A DNA stretch of 64,000 nucleotides from Paracoccus wurundjeri (GTDB lineage Bacteria; Pseudomonadota; Alphaproteobacteria; Rhodobacterales; Rhodobacteraceae), in NCBI RefSeq assembly GCF_030678915.1, contig NZ_JAUUTZ010000012.1, positions 1 through 64,000 of the forward strand, in the 5' to 3' direction. Positions 8,517 through 16,721 of this stretch are shown here, one piece after another (positions within the stretch are counted from its first letter, which is position 1; each line of letters starts with the position of its first letter). Below the pieces are notes generated by a model. The model was not told the DNA's origin. It did no database searches and worked only from the letters and a program-made list of their open reading frames with translations. The position numbers and the translations under genes are program-made.

Positions 8517-9021
8517 CCAGATCCGGGCCAAGCGTCTCTTGCCACGCATCCGTGCCGCCAGAAAACCACATCACCTGCGTGTAACCCATCGAAACAGCCC
8601 GTTTCGCAGCATTCCAGCTCATCCAGCAATCGGCGCGGCAGAAGATCACCAACGGAGCAGCCTTGTCACCGCCCGTCACCTGCTCCAGACCTTTTGCCAG
8701 CCGGGATTCCTCGGCAGAGGACAGGTTCTGATAGCCGGTATCCCACAGCCAGACCGCGCCGGGAATCGTATCGTGGCGCGGTTCATGCCAGAACGTATCC
8801 TCGGGCAAATTTTCGGGTTTCCGGGTGCGAGGATAGACATCGACGAAAGGGATGCCCTCGTCATGCAGATCCAGGGCCCGCTCCGCCTCGATGGTCTCTG
8901 CCCCGGCGAGCGTTTCGGGTACCGGGGCGTTATAAGGTTCGCCCCGGTAGCCCTGCGGCTCGGGTATCTGCGCCAGAACCGGGGCGGCCGCAAGTATGGC
9001 AGCCGCCGCCAGTCGGATCAT
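8491..9021 (-). CDS. PQQ-associated CXXCW motif protein, rhodanese-like
   Basis: A 176-residue secreted protein (signal MIRLAAAAILAAAPVLA). The diagnostic motif CRADCW is near residues 128-133 in VIFCRADCWMSWNAAKR, in the loop where rhodaneses carry their catalytic Cys; the surrounding GYTQVMWFSGGTDAWQE is rhodanese-like. Proteins with this motif accompany PQQ-dependent alcohol dehydrogenases; their reaction is not known, though thiol-disulfide chemistry is plausible. It is the last gene of the leftward xoxF operon and overlaps xoxJ by 4 bases (ATGA). It also overlaps the convergent beta-propeller gene. Confidence 0.9.
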   Translation of the reverse strand: MIRLAAAAILAAAPVLAQIPEPQGYRGEPYNAPVPETLAGAETIEAERALDLHDEGIPFVDVYPRTRKPENLPEDTFWHEPRHDTIPGAVWLWDTGYQNLSSAEESRLAKGLEQVTGGDKAAPLVIFCRADCWMSWNAAKRAVSMGYTQVMWFSGGTDAWQETLGPDLVRAEPVDP

Positions 9022-9833
9022 TGCAGCAATTCCTTGCCGTAATCGTCAACCAGCGGCACTCCTGCATCCCGCAAAAGCTGATCGATCTCGTCCTTGTGAC
9101 GGCGCAGCAAGCTGTTCAGCTCGCGCTTCCATTCCTGTTCTTCGGGACGGACGCCCATGGTGATGCGATAAAACATCTTGGGCCCGGACGTCTCTTTCAG
9201 AAGCGGCGTGAACTGCAGATCGGGATCGTCCTTGATCCGGGGCCCAGCCACGGGCCCCCACAAAACCGCAGCATCAAGTGCGCCGTCGCTGACGTCTGTC
9301 AGCAAATCGCCGATTGGATCCATGACCCGGCGATCCACCATCAGATCCGTGCCCTTCATATCCTTGGCCAGTCCCGCCTGGGCCATGATCGTGGCCGGGG
9401 GCGTGCCTGCGACGACCCCGATAGGATGGTCCTTTAGCGCTGGATCGGTCAGATGATCGACCGCCGCCAATTCGTTATCCTTGCGGGTCACGATCCCATA
9501 GACAGAGGTGTAGTAATGATTGGTGTTCTGCACCAGCTCGTCACCCTGCGCATAACCCATCACCACGTCACAGGTGCCTGCGCGCAACGTCTTGGCGATG
9601 AACCCCATTCCCGAGGGAAACCACGTGTAAGTCACCGGCCTGTCCATGATCTTTCCGAACAGATCGGCCAGCTTGTTCTCGAACCCCGAGCCGTCCTTGA
9701 CCGACATCGGCGCATTCGCGGGATCCGCGCAGACGCGGAACTGCGTGGTCGAACGCAGATCGGCCACCTGCGCGGTGGCCAGCCCGGACAGGCTGAGCCA
9801 CAATGTCAACGCCGTGGTGAAGATTTGCCTCAT
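9018..9833 (-). CDS. xoxJ: XoxJ-like periplasmic binding protein
   Basis: A 271-residue protein: signal peptide MRQIFTTALTLWLSLSGLATAQ, then a type-2 solute-binding fold (RVCADPANAPMSVKDGSGFENKLADLFGKIM at the start; GVVAGTPPATIMAQAG and DAAVLWGPVAG later). This matches the quinoprotein-dehydrogenase-associated binding proteins MxaJ/XoxJ. XoxJ is thought to help mature or activate XoxF rather than import a solute. I chose the start at 9833, one base after the cytochrome gene stop, because it opens the signal peptide; longer in-frame starts run into the cytochrome gene. Overlaps the CXXCW gene by 4 bases. Confidence 0.92.
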   Translation of the reverse strand: MRQIFTTALTLWLSLSGLATAQVADLRSTTQFRVCADPANAPMSVKDGSGFENKLADLFGKIMDRPVTYTWFPSGMGFIAKTLRAGTCDVVMGYAQGDELVQNTNHYYTSVYGIVTRKDNELAAVDHLTDPALKDHPIGVVAGTPPATIMAQAGLAKDMKGTDLMVDRRVMDPIGDLLTDVSDGALDAAVLWGPVAGPRIKDDPDLQFTPLLKETSGPKMFYRITMGVRPEEQEWKRELNSLLRRHKDEIDQLLRDAGVPLVDDYGKELLQ

Positions 9834-9834
9834 G

Positions 9835-10422
9835 TCACATCGACATACAGGAATCTTCGGCGGCGGTAAACTCGTCAGGTTTGTCGGCCTTTTTCGGCGG
9901 ACGCCCCCGCGGAATCGAGTCGGTGCCACGCGCCAGAAGATAAACATAGATGTCATCGACATAGCACCAGACATTCTTGTTCGTGCCGAAAGCCGGCATC
10001 ACCTGATTTGCAGAATTGCTCACCTCTTGCTTGCCCGAAGCGACGACCTCCTGATAATCGTAGTAATCCATCCGCAGGACCGAATTCTTCAGTGCTGGCG
10101 CATAGGTCGAGCCCTCACCATCCGGTCCGTGACAGACATGGCATTCCGCGTGATAACGGCGGTAGCCCGAAAAGGTGGCGTAATCGACTGTGCCATCCTC
10201 TTCGACCTTGAAGGTCGGAATGCCTTCCTCGTTATACCAGCGACCGTCCGTCATCTCGGACGGGGTGATGTCATGACCGCTTGGCATGACAGTCTGATCT
10301 TCTTTCAGTTCGACTTCTTCATCGCTTGGCTGAGCGTTTTCACTGGTTTCATCCTGCGCGATGGCCGTGCTGGCCAGGGTCGCGCCAAGAACCAGCGCCG
10401 CAAGGCTGGTGATGGCTTTCAT
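9835..10422 (-). CDS. Methanol-metabolism c-type cytochrome, XoxG-like
   Basis: A 195-residue periplasmic cytochrome. Signal peptide (to about residue 22), an acidic linker, then a single haem site C94-H-V-C97-H98 and a likely axial Met at M142 (NQVMPAFGT). Two extra cysteines, C153 (NVWCYV) and C192 (DSCMSM), fit the four-cysteine subgroup related to cytochrome c-553i of Paracoccus. It should accept electrons from XoxF. It lies directly downstream of xoxF and is preceded by GGAGGAAACTCGACC. The intergenic hairpin at 10470-10494 may lower its expression relative to xoxF. Confidence 0.93.
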   Translation of the reverse strand: MKAITSLAALVLGATLASTAIAQDETSENAQPSDEEVELKEDQTVMPSGHDITPSEMTDGRWYNEEGIPTFKVEEDGTVDYATFSGYRRYHAECHVCHGPDGEGSTYAPALKNSVLRMDYYDYQEVVASGKQEVSNSANQVMPAFGTNKNVWCYVDDIYVYLLARGTDSIPRGRPPKKADKPDEFTAAEDSCMSM

Positions 10423-10469
10423 GGTCGAGTTTCCTCCAAATGTCTAACGCCCGCTCTCCTCAGACGTAA

Positions 10470-10494
10470 CCGCCCCAGTTTATCGCCGGGGCGG
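10470..10494 (-). terminator. Hairpin between xoxF and cytochrome gene
   Basis: CCGCCCC (10470-10476) pairs with GGGGCGG (10488-10494) across an 11-base loop. No T run follows on the minus strand, so it is more likely an mRNA-stabilising or attenuating hairpin than a full stop. Confidence 0.5.
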
Positions 10495-10549
10495 CCCTTT
10501 CACAGATCAACTTTGCTCTTTCGGAACGAAAGTATTAGCCCGAGGTGGA

Positions 10550-12481
10550 TTATTCCGCCGGAGCTTCTTCTTCGGCTGGCGCCTCTTCTGCCGGTGCCTC
10601 CTCTGCGGGCGCTTCCTCGGCAGGGGCCGCCTCAGTCTCAGCAGGTGCGGCTGCTTCACCGGCGGATGCCTGTACGTCGTCACCCGGAAGTTCGAACACC
10701 GTCAACTGACCGCCGAGTTCGGTATAGTCGCTAAGTGCGGCATAGCCGCCCACGGCGCCCAGACCGTCATTCGGGTTGGTCAGACCGGCAGCAAGACCGA
10801 TACCGGCCCAGCCACCGACACCGGACAGAACAGCGATATACTGCTTGTCGTTATGGGTGTAGGTCGTCACGTTGCCGATGATGCCCGATGGGGTCTTGAA
10901 CTTGTAAAGCTCGTCACCCGTTTCCGCATCAACCGCTTTCAGATAACCTTCAAGCGTACCGTAGAAAACTACCCCGCCAGCCGTCGCAAGCGCGCCGGAC
11001 CAGACCGAGAACTGCTCGGGCAGCGACCACTTGATCTCGCCATTGATGTTATCCCAGGCGATGAAGTTACCCATGCCACCATGACTGTCAGGTGCCGGAT
11101 ACATCGACAGCGTTGCGCCGACATAAGGCTGACCTGCGGTATAGGCGACGCGGAACGGTTCGTAGTCCATGCAAACATGGTTGGTCGGCACGTAGAACAG
11201 GCCGGTATCGGGTGAGTAGGCGGCCGGTTGCTGGTCCTTGGTGCCAAGTGCGGCCGGGCAGATACCGGTGCTGTTGGTATCCTCGCCATTCTGTTCGGTC
11301 GAGAATTCGGCGACCACCGCCGGGCGGCCATAAGTCTCGGATTCCGGATCCATATCGACGCCGCTGGTCCAGTTCACAGCCGGATCGTATTTCTCGGCCA
11401 CCAGAAGCTCGCCGCTTTCACGATCCAGCGTATAGGCCAGGCCGTTCCGGTCGAAATGGGTCAGAAGCTTGCGCATCTCGCCATCGATTTCCTGATCGGT
11501 CAGGATCATCTCGTTGACGCCGTCAAAGTCCCATTCGTCATGGGGCGTCATCTGATAGAACCACTTGGCCATGCCGGTATCGGCATCGCGAGCCATGATG
11601 GTCATGGACCATTTATTGTCGCCCGGACGCTGCGACGGGTTCCAGGTCGAGGGGTTCCCGGTGCCATAATAAATCAGGTTCAGCTCTGGATCATAGGAAT
11701 ACCAGCCCCAGGTAGTGCCGCCGCCGATCTTCCACTGATCGCCTTCCCAGCTTTCCAGCGAGCTGTCCGGACCGATGGGCTTGCCCAGATGTGTGGTTTG
11801 CTCGGGGTCGACCAGCATTTCTTCATCAGGGCCGGTCGAATAGGCTTTCCAGACTTCCGAGCCATCGGCAAGGCTATAGGCCGTCACACGACCCCGGACA
11901 CCGTATTCACCGCCTGAAACGCCGACGATAACCTTGTCGCCAACCGGCAGCACCGTCGCGGTATTGGTTTCGCCAACGGCCGGATCACCGGTCTTGACCT
12001 TCCATTTTTCCTCGCCTGTCTTGGCATCAAGCGCCACCAGCGTGGTATCGGCCTGATGCATCAGGATCAGGCCGTCGGCATAGGCGACGCCGCGGTTGAC
12101 CGTGTCACAGCACATCACAGCAATGACTTCGGGATCCTGCTGGGGCTTGTAGCTCCACAGGATCTTGCCGTCCTCGTTCAGATCCAGCGCATAGACGTTG
12201 TTCGGGAACGGCGCATGGATATACATGATCCCGTCGATGATCAGCGGGCCGCCTTCATGACCGCGCAGAACCCCGGTCGAGAAGCTCCATGCAACCCGCA
12301 GATCGCCGACATTGTCCTTGTTGATCTGATCCAGTTCCGAATAACGGGTATTGGCATAGTCGCCGGTCTGGATTCCCCATTGGCCAGGCGTCTCGATCGC
12401 CTCTGTGACACTTTCATTGGCATATGCCGCAGCGCCTGATAGCAGCAGCGCGACCGCAGCGCTGTTGAATAGGTGTTTCAT
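10550..12481 (-). CDS. xoxF: XoxF-type lanthanide-dependent methanol dehydrogenase
   Basis: A 643-residue periplasmic PQQ eight-bladed propeller enzyme that oxidises methanol. Signal peptide [21 protein letters not shown]. The vicinal cysteines C124-C125 ([11 protein letters not shown]) form the ring near PQQ. Expected metal ligands are E192 (GGEYG), N276 (TGNPSTW) and D318; D320 in [11 protein letters not shown] is the extra aspartate that marks lanthanide-dependent XoxF as against calcium-dependent MxaF. The family is usually near 600 residues; the excess is a C-terminal tail of about 40 residues made of APAEE-type repeats. Start chosen at the signal peptide with GGAGGAG upstream. First gene of a four-gene operon. 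Confidence 0.97.
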   Translation of the reverse strand: MKHLFNSAAVALLLSGAAAYANESVTEAIETPGQWGIQTGDYANTRYSELDQINKDNVGDLRVAWSFSTGVLRGHEGGPLIIDGIMYIHAPFPNNVYALDLNEDGKILWSYKPQQDPEVIAVMCCDTVNRGVAYADGLILMHQADTTLVALDAKTGEEKWKVKTGDPAVGETNTATVLPVGDKVIVGVSGGEYGVRGRVTAYSLADGSEVWKAYSTGPDEEMLVDPEQTTHLGKPIGPDSSLESWEGDQWKIGGGTTWGWYSYDPELNLIYYGTGNPSTWNPSQRPGDNKWSMTIMARDADTGMAKWFYQMTPHDEWDFDGVNEMILTDQEIDGEMRKLLTHFDRNGLAYTLDRESGELLVAEKYDPAVNWTSGVDMDPESETYGRPAVVAEFSTEQNGEDTNSTGICPAALGTKDQQPAAYSPDTGLFYVPTNHVCMDYEPFRVAYTAGQPYVGATLSMYPAPDSHGGMGNFIAWDNINGEIKWSLPEQFSVWSGALATAGGVVFYGTLEGYLKAVDAETGDELYKFKTPSGIIGNVTTYTHNDKQYIAVLSGVGGWAGIGLAAGLTNPNDGLGAVGGYAALSDYTELGGQLTVFELPGDDVQASAGEAAAPAETEAAPAEEAPAEEAPAEEAPAEEEAPAE

Positions 12482-12582
12482 GGATGTGCTCCTCCGATTC
12501 TGGATCATCCGCTGCGGGCTCTCCTATCCGCAGCTCGTCCAATGAAGTCAGTCTTGGGTGCACACCCTTCTGCGTCAATCTG

Positions 12583-12630
12583 TCGCCCTGCCAATTCCCC
12601 CTAAAGTCTGATGGTTTTTTGGCAGGGCGA
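12583..12630. promoter_or_regulatory. 12-bp inverted repeat upstream of xoxF
   Basis: TCGCCCTGCCAA (12583-12594) and TTGGCAGGGCGA (12619-12630) are perfect inverted repeats with a 24-base spacer. The T run lies in the spacer, not after a stem, so this is not a normal terminator for fghA. It could be a two-site operator or a terminator with a large loop. Confidence 0.5.
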
Positions 12631-12647
12631 TCGGGAATATTTGGCAA
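12630..12647. promoter_or_regulatory. Candidate shared operator, site 2
   Basis: ATCGGGAATATTTGGCAA, 149 bases upstream of the xoxF start. Sixteen of 18 bases match 6878-6895 in the lut-like/mxaD-like divergent promoter. Note that it lies only a few bases from the fghA stop codon. Confidence 0.4.
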
Positions 12648-12651
12648 TCGC

Positions 12652-13485
12652 CTAAATCAGCCGTTCCGCATGCCACATCACATGGTCATTCATGAAGGTC
12701 TGAACGAAGAAATAACTGTGATCATAACCCGGTTGCATGCGGAACTGACCGGGCTGACGGCGGGCCATCATGGCATGGGCAAGCGATTCGGGTTTCAGCA
12801 GATCAAGAAACTGGTCGCTGCTGCCCTGATCGATCAATATTTCGCCCGGATAGCCTTTTTCGGTCATCAGCACGGTCGAATCATGGGCACGCCATGTGGA
12901 CTCATCGCTGCCCAGATAGGCGCCAAGCTGCTTTCTGCCCCAATCGGACTCGGTCGGGTTTGCAATCGGCGCAAAGGCCGAAACGGATTTATACCGCTCG
13001 GGATGGGTCATGGCGATGGTCAATGCGCCGTGACCGCCCATCGAGTGACCGGTGATCCCCATCCGATCACGATCAACAGCGAAATTATCGCCAAGCAATT
13101 CGGGAAGTTCATGCACGATATAATGCCACATCTGGAAATGCGGCTTCCACGGATCCTGCGTGGCGTTCACATAAAAGCCTGCACCCTTACCCAGATCATA
13201 AGCCTCATCATCGGCGACTTCATCGCCGCGCGGCGAGGTATCGGGAAAGACGATGGCGATCCCTGCATCGGCGCATAACTGCTGGGCAGCGGCTTTGGTC
13301 ATGGCGTTTTCATGGGTGCAGGTCAGGCCCGACAGATACCACAGAACCGGAACGCGAGCATGTTCCGCCAGTTCCGGCATGAACAAGCCAAAGGTCATAT
13401 CGGTGGCGGTTGCCTGCGATTTATGGCGATATACGCCCTGCGTACCACCAAAGCTGCGGTTTTCGGAAAGGGTCTCAAGGCTCAT
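12652..13485 (-). CDS. fghA: S-formylglutathione hydrolase
   Basis: A 277-residue cytoplasmic alpha/beta hydrolase that splits S-formylglutathione to formate and glutathione, the third step of glutathione-linked formaldehyde oxidation. The catalytic triad is visible: S148 in GHSMGG, D224 in DQGSSDQF and H256 in GYDHSYFF. Other esterase-D signatures include YLSGLTCTHEN and the length, which is typical. It is the last gene of a leftward run from flhA through the ClpP-like and acetyltransferase genes, overlapping the latter by 11 bases. The upstream gene flhA makes its substrate. Confidence 0.97.
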   Translation of the reverse strand: MSLETLSENRSFGGTQGVYRHKSQATATDMTFGLFMPELAEHARVPVLWYLSGLTCTHENAMTKAAAQQLCADAGIAIVFPDTSPRGDEVADDEAYDLGKGAGFYVNATQDPWKPHFQMWHYIVHELPELLGDNFAVDRDRMGITGHSMGGHGALTIAMTHPERYKSVSAFAPIANPTESDWGRKQLGAYLGSDESTWRAHDSTVLMTEKGYPGEILIDQGSSDQFLDLLKPESLAHAMMARRQPGQFRMQPGYDHSYFFVQTFMNDHVMWHAERLI

Positions 13486-13990
13486 CGGATTCTCCGTTCA
13501 GATCGTGGAACATGACAAGGGCATCGACAGGCCCTTTCTGCGGGTGAAGAAATGCGCCGGGAAGGCGGCCGACAACCTCAAATCCGGCTTTCTGCCACAA
13601 ATGGACGGCATCCAGATTTGTCGACACGACGAAATTGAACTGCATGGCCCGGAATCCCTGCGCCCGCGCCCATGTTTTCGCGTGTTCGACCAATCCGCGG
13701 GCGATCCCCTTGCCGCGCGCACGCGGATGGGTGGCGAAAGAGGCGTTCGCGACATGTGACCCGCCGCCGGGCCGGTTGGCCCCGACATGGCTTGTCCCCA
13801 GAATTTGCCCGTCCAACTCGGCCACGAAGACGGTGAACGGCTGCGCGAACCAGTCGGCCAGGGCATCCGCGCGCGTGATGTCGCGCGGAATGCAATAGGT
13901 TTCACCAGCCCGATAAACGGGTTCCAGAACAGTCCAGATAGCGCCGTGATCGCGGTCTTCCGCCCTGCGGATCACGACCGGCACATTCAT
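13475..13990 (-). CDS. GNAT-family N-acetyltransferase
   Basis: A 171-residue protein with the GNAT fold: VIRRAEDRDHGAIWTVLEPV at the N terminus, acetyl-CoA pyrophosphate loop THPRARGKGIARGLVEHA near residues 95-112, and the C-terminal NLDAVHLWQKAGFEVVGRLPGAF segment. The acceptor substrate cannot be read from sequence. It overlaps fghA by 11 bases and the ClpP-like gene by 4 (ATGA), so it is embedded in the formaldehyde-oxidation run; whether it acts there is unknown. Confidence 0.9.
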   Translation of the reverse strand: MNVPVVIRRAEDRDHGAIWTVLEPVYRAGETYCIPRDITRADALADWFAQPFTVFVAELDGQILGTSHVGANRPGGGSHVANASFATHPRARGKGIARGLVEHAKTWARAQGFRAMQFNFVVSTNLDAVHLWQKAGFEVVGRLPGAFLHPQKGPVDALVMFHDLNGESDEP

Positions 13991-14616
13991 TTCAACTCAT
14001 CCACCGAGGTGATGACCTTGCCCAGAAGGCCGTAATCAAGCGCCTCTTGCGTGTTAAGCCAGAAGTCGCGCTGCGTATCCTTTTCGATCTTTTCGACCTT
14101 CTGGCCGGTTGCCTCGGCGAAGATCTGATTCAGCCGGTCACGCATCAGGCGAACCTGTTCGGCCTGAATCATCATATCGGACGAGGTGCCGCCGATTCCG
14201 CCGGATGGCTGATGGATGAGAAAGCGGGTATTGGGCAGGCAATAGCGGTTTTCCTTCGCCGCACCAACGAAGATAAGTGCCCCGGCGCTTGCCACCCAAC
14301 CCGAGCCGATCGTGCGGACAGTCGGACGGATGAAGCGGATCACGTCATGGATCATGTCGCCGGATTCGACATGGCCGCCCGGCGAAGAGATCAGCATATT
14401 GATCGTTTCGTCGCTTTCTTCGGCGAGGGCCAGCAGATGCGCCACGGTGCGCTGCGCAAGCTTGTCATTGATCGTCCCCGCAACGATCACCGTGCGGGAT
14501 TTGAAATACAGCTTGCCGATATTGTCGCCCTCGGGAAGGCCCAGCCCTTCTTTTTCGCCCTGTTTCGGGTCGTCGTCCTGATCGTCGTCGTCATCGTCAA
14601 GCCACTGGTGCCGCAT
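13987..14616 (-). CDS. ClpP-like protease subunit
   Basis: A 209-residue protein of the ClpP family. The serine-protease triad is kept: S110 in GWVASAGAL, H135 in RFLIHQP and D184 in DTQRDFW. SSPGGHVESGDMIHDVI corresponds to the substrate/oxyanion region. It is divergent from standard ClpP and has a striking N terminus, MRHQW followed by ten Asp in twelve residues. I chose ATG 14616 because GAAGGAGAG stands 8 bases before it; ATG 14634 would lie ahead of this site. It may be a second ClpP paralogue rather than the housekeeping one. Located between flhA and an acetyltransferase gene. Confidence 0.85.
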   Translation of the reverse strand: MRHQWLDDDDDDQDDDPKQGEKEGLGLPEGDNIGKLYFKSRTVIVAGTINDKLAQRTVAHLLALAEESDETINMLISSPGGHVESGDMIHDVIRFIRPTVRTIGSGWVASAGALIFVGAAKENRYCLPNTRFLIHQPSGGIGGTSSDMMIQAEQVRLMRDRLNQIFAEATGQKVEKIEKDTQRDFWLNTQEALDYGLLGKVITSVDELK

Positions 14617-14644
14617 CGGACTGCTCTCCTTCATTCACATGGCA

Positions 14645-14669
14645 ACGGCGGAGCCGGTGGCCCCGCCGT
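14645..14669 (-). terminator. Hairpin after flhA
   Basis: ACGGCGG (14645-14651) pairs with CCGCCGT (14663-14669), 11-base loop, 28 bases past the flhA stop codon. No T run follows, so it is a weak terminator or processing hairpin ahead of the ClpP-like gene. Confidence 0.45.
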
Positions 14670-14696
14670 ATTCACTACCTAAGCAGCGATGAAGGA

Positions 14697-15824
14697 TCAG
14701 TAAAGCACGACTGACCGAATCGACTCGCCGTTATGCATCAGGTCGAACCCTTTGTTGATGTCGTCCAAAGGCATGGTGTGGGTGATCATCGGGTCGATCT
14801 CGATCTTTCCGTCCATGTACCAATCGACGATTTTCGGCACGTCGGTACGGCCACGCGCGCCGCCGAATGCGGTGCCTTTCCAGACCCGGCCAGTGACAAG
14901 CTGGAACGGCCGGGTGCTGATCTCGGCTCCGGCGGCCGCAACGCCGATGATCACCGACTGGCCCCAGCCGCGATGGGTGCATTCCAGCGCGTCACGCATG
15001 ACCTTGGTGCTGCCGGTGGCGTCAAAGCTGTAATCCGCGCCGCCGATCTGATCGAACGGGGTTTTCGTCATCTCGACGATTTCCTGAACGACATTCTCGA
15101 CATTCTTCGGGTTGACGAAATGGGTCATGCCGAATTTCTCGGCCATTTCCTTCTTGTCGTCATTCAGATCGACACCGATAATCATATCGGCCCCGGCAAG
15201 GCGCAGGCCCTGAATTACGTTCAGGCCAATGCCACCCAGACCAAAGACCACTGCTTTCGCGCCGATCTCGACCTTGGCGGTATTGATGACCGCGCCAATA
15301 CCTGTCGTCACGCCGCAACCGATATAGCAGATCTTGTCGAAAGGCGCGTCTTCGCGAACCTTGGCGACCGCGATTTCCGGCAGAACCGTGTAATTCGAGA
15401 AAGTCGAGCAACCCATGTAGTGATGGATCACTGTTCCGTCATCAAGGCTGAAACGCGAGGTTCCATCGGGCATCAGCCCCTGCCCTTGCGTCGCGCGGAT
15501 CCGGGTGCAGAGATTGGTCTTGCCCGACAGACAGGACGCACATTCGCGGCATTCGGGCGTGTAAAGCGGAATGACATGATCGCCGGGTTTCACGGATTTA
15601 ACGCCCGGGCCAACCTCGACCACGACACCGGCGCCTTCATGGCCCAGAATCGCGGGAAACAAGCCTTCCGGGTCGGCGCCCGAGCGGGTGAATTCGTCGG
15701 TGTGGCAGATGCCGGTCGCCTTGATCTCGATCAAGACCTCGCCTTCCTTCGGCCCTTCGAGATTGACCTCTATCACTTCCAGCGGTTTGCCTGCCTCGAA
15801 GGCTACGGCGGCACGGGTTTTCAT
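14697..15824 (-). CDS. flhA: S-(hydroxymethyl)glutathione dehydrogenase
   Basis: A 375-residue class III alcohol dehydrogenase (also known as adhC) that oxidises S-hydroxymethylglutathione to S-formylglutathione with NAD. Catalytic zinc ligands lie in [14 protein letters not shown] and [12 protein letters not shown], structural zinc in the [16 protein letters not shown] cluster near residues 95-110, and the Rossmann site in [20 protein letters not shown] near 195. Length is typical. In Paracoccus denitrificans flhA is essential for methanol growth. It lies 98 bases downstream of gfa with a hairpin between them. The name collides with a flagellar flhA, which this is not. Confidence 0.97.
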   Translation of the reverse strand: MKTRAAVAFEAGKPLEVIEVNLEGPKEGEVLIEIKATGICHTDEFTRSGADPEGLFPAILGHEGAGVVVEVGPGVKSVKPGDHVIPLYTPECRECASCLSGKTNLCTRIRATQGQGLMPDGTSRFSLDDGTVIHHYMGCSTFSNYTVLPEIAVAKVREDAPFDKICYIGCGVTTGIGAVINTAKVEIGAKAVVFGLGGIGLNVIQGLRLAGADMIIGVDLNDDKKEMAEKFGMTHFVNPKNVENVVQEIVEMTKTPFDQIGGADYSFDATGSTKVMRDALECTHRGWGQSVIIGVAAAGAEISTRPFQLVTGRVWKGTAFGGARGRTDVPKIVDWYMDGKIEIDPMITHTMPLDDINKGFDLMHNGESIRSVVLY

Positions 15825-15866
15825 CGCAATTCTCCTATCAATCTCAACAACTTCGTGTCATGACCG

Positions 15867-15892
15867 AAAGGGCCGCATCATACCGGCCCTTT
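15867..15892 (-). terminator. Hairpin between gfa and flhA
   Basis: AAAGGGCC (15867-15874) pairs perfectly with GGCCCTTT (15885-15892) across 10 bases, 31 bases past the gfa stop. It could terminate or attenuate gfa transcription. Confidence 0.55.
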
Positions 15893-15922
15893 CCTCACCT
15901 ATCGTGCCCGGTACAGTTCCCG

Positions 15923-16507
15923 TCAAGCAGGAAGCGCACCGGATTTTTTCGCCACATGGGTCGCAATCGCGTCCATCAGCGGTGGCGACAAAGCGTCATA
16001 AGGCTCGAGTCCGATCTCTCGCAGACGCGACCTGATGCCATCCATACGCGACGCATCGACGCCGGATTCGATGATCGAGCTTACGAATGCGGCAAATTCC
16101 GGCGCGGACCAGCCCGCTTCCGAGGAAAGCTCGGTATGGACGAAATCAAGGCCGTAGAACGGGTGGTCCTTGTTTTCGATGCGGCCATACATGTGAACGC
16201 CGCAATCGCGGCAACGGTAACGCTGGATCGCCGCCGAGGCATCGACAATTTCAAGCTTGTCCGCGTTTTCGATGACTTCCACCGCATCGCGCGAAACGAC
16301 GGCAATCTGGCTGAAGACCGCCCCGTCGGGTTTCCAGCATTTGGTGCAGCCGCAAACATGATTATGCGCTGTCTGGGCTCCGACGCGAACCTTCACCGGA
16401 TTGCTGGCGCAATGACAGGTGAGTGTGCCGCCCGAAAAGTTTGAGTTACCCGATTTGATGCCGTTATCAACGGCGGGATGAATTAGCACCCCATCTGTAT
16501 TCGCCAT
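15923..16507 (-). CDS. gfa: S-(hydroxymethyl)glutathione synthase, Gfa family
   Basis: A 194-residue zinc protein of the Gfa family, first found in Paracoccus denitrificans, linked to combining formaldehyde with glutathione. Cysteines for two zinc sites are visible: [11 protein letters not shown] and [12 protein letters not shown] in the first half, and [13 protein letters not shown] near residue 115. Length fits the family (about 190). It is the first of the gfa-flhA-fghA set and faces left with them. Whether Gfa is a true catalyst or a glutathione carrier has been debated in the literature. Confidence 0.95.
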   Translation of the reverse strand: MANTDGVLIHPAVDNGIKSGNSNFSGGTLTCHCASNPVKVRVGAQTAHNHVCGCTKCWKPDGAVFSQIAVVSRDAVEVIENADKLEIVDASAAIQRYRCRDCGVHMYGRIENKDHPFYGLDFVHTELSSEAGWSAPEFAAFVSSIIESGVDASRMDGIRSRLREIGLEPYDALSPPLMDAIATHVAKKSGALPA

Positions 16508-16610
16508 GGTCCCCTCCTGCGATGACCGAATATCCCAAAGGTCGCGCGGTCAGGAAGAATCGGCAAGTCAGAGGAAGGTTGTAGCGTAACGCGCCGTCAA
16601 CGGGCCGATT

Positions 16611-16641
16611 GTGCCGTCTTTCACCCCAGGAGAGACGGCAC
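16611..16641 (-). terminator. Hairpin after grpE
   Basis: GTGCCGTCT (16611-16619) and AGACGGCAC (16633-16641) form a perfect 9-bp stem with a 13-base loop, about 80 bases past the grpE stop codon and upstream of gfa. No T run, so either a factor-dependent terminator or a regulatory hairpin. Confidence 0.5.
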
Positions 16642-16721
16642 GCAAAGCCCGCCCATTGGCGCAATGGGATGACAATCGCCGCTTGTCGCCGGGCCATATC
16701 CGGCACTCGTAGAAGCCGTGA

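Larger units (their letters stand above)
12482..12651 (-). promoter_or_regulatory. xoxF upstream region
   Basis: These 170 bases between the fghA stop and xoxF start should hold the xoxF promoter. They contain a 12-bp perfect inverted repeat (12583-12630) and, abutting it, the motif shared with the lut-like promoter region (12630-12647). GGAGGAG precedes the xoxF ATG. Confidence 0.6.

Noticed and set aside
16508-16721. CIRCE element for HrcA near grpE-hrcA
   Set aside because: I looked for TTAGCACTC-N9-GAGTGCTAA here and between hrcA and rph and saw none.
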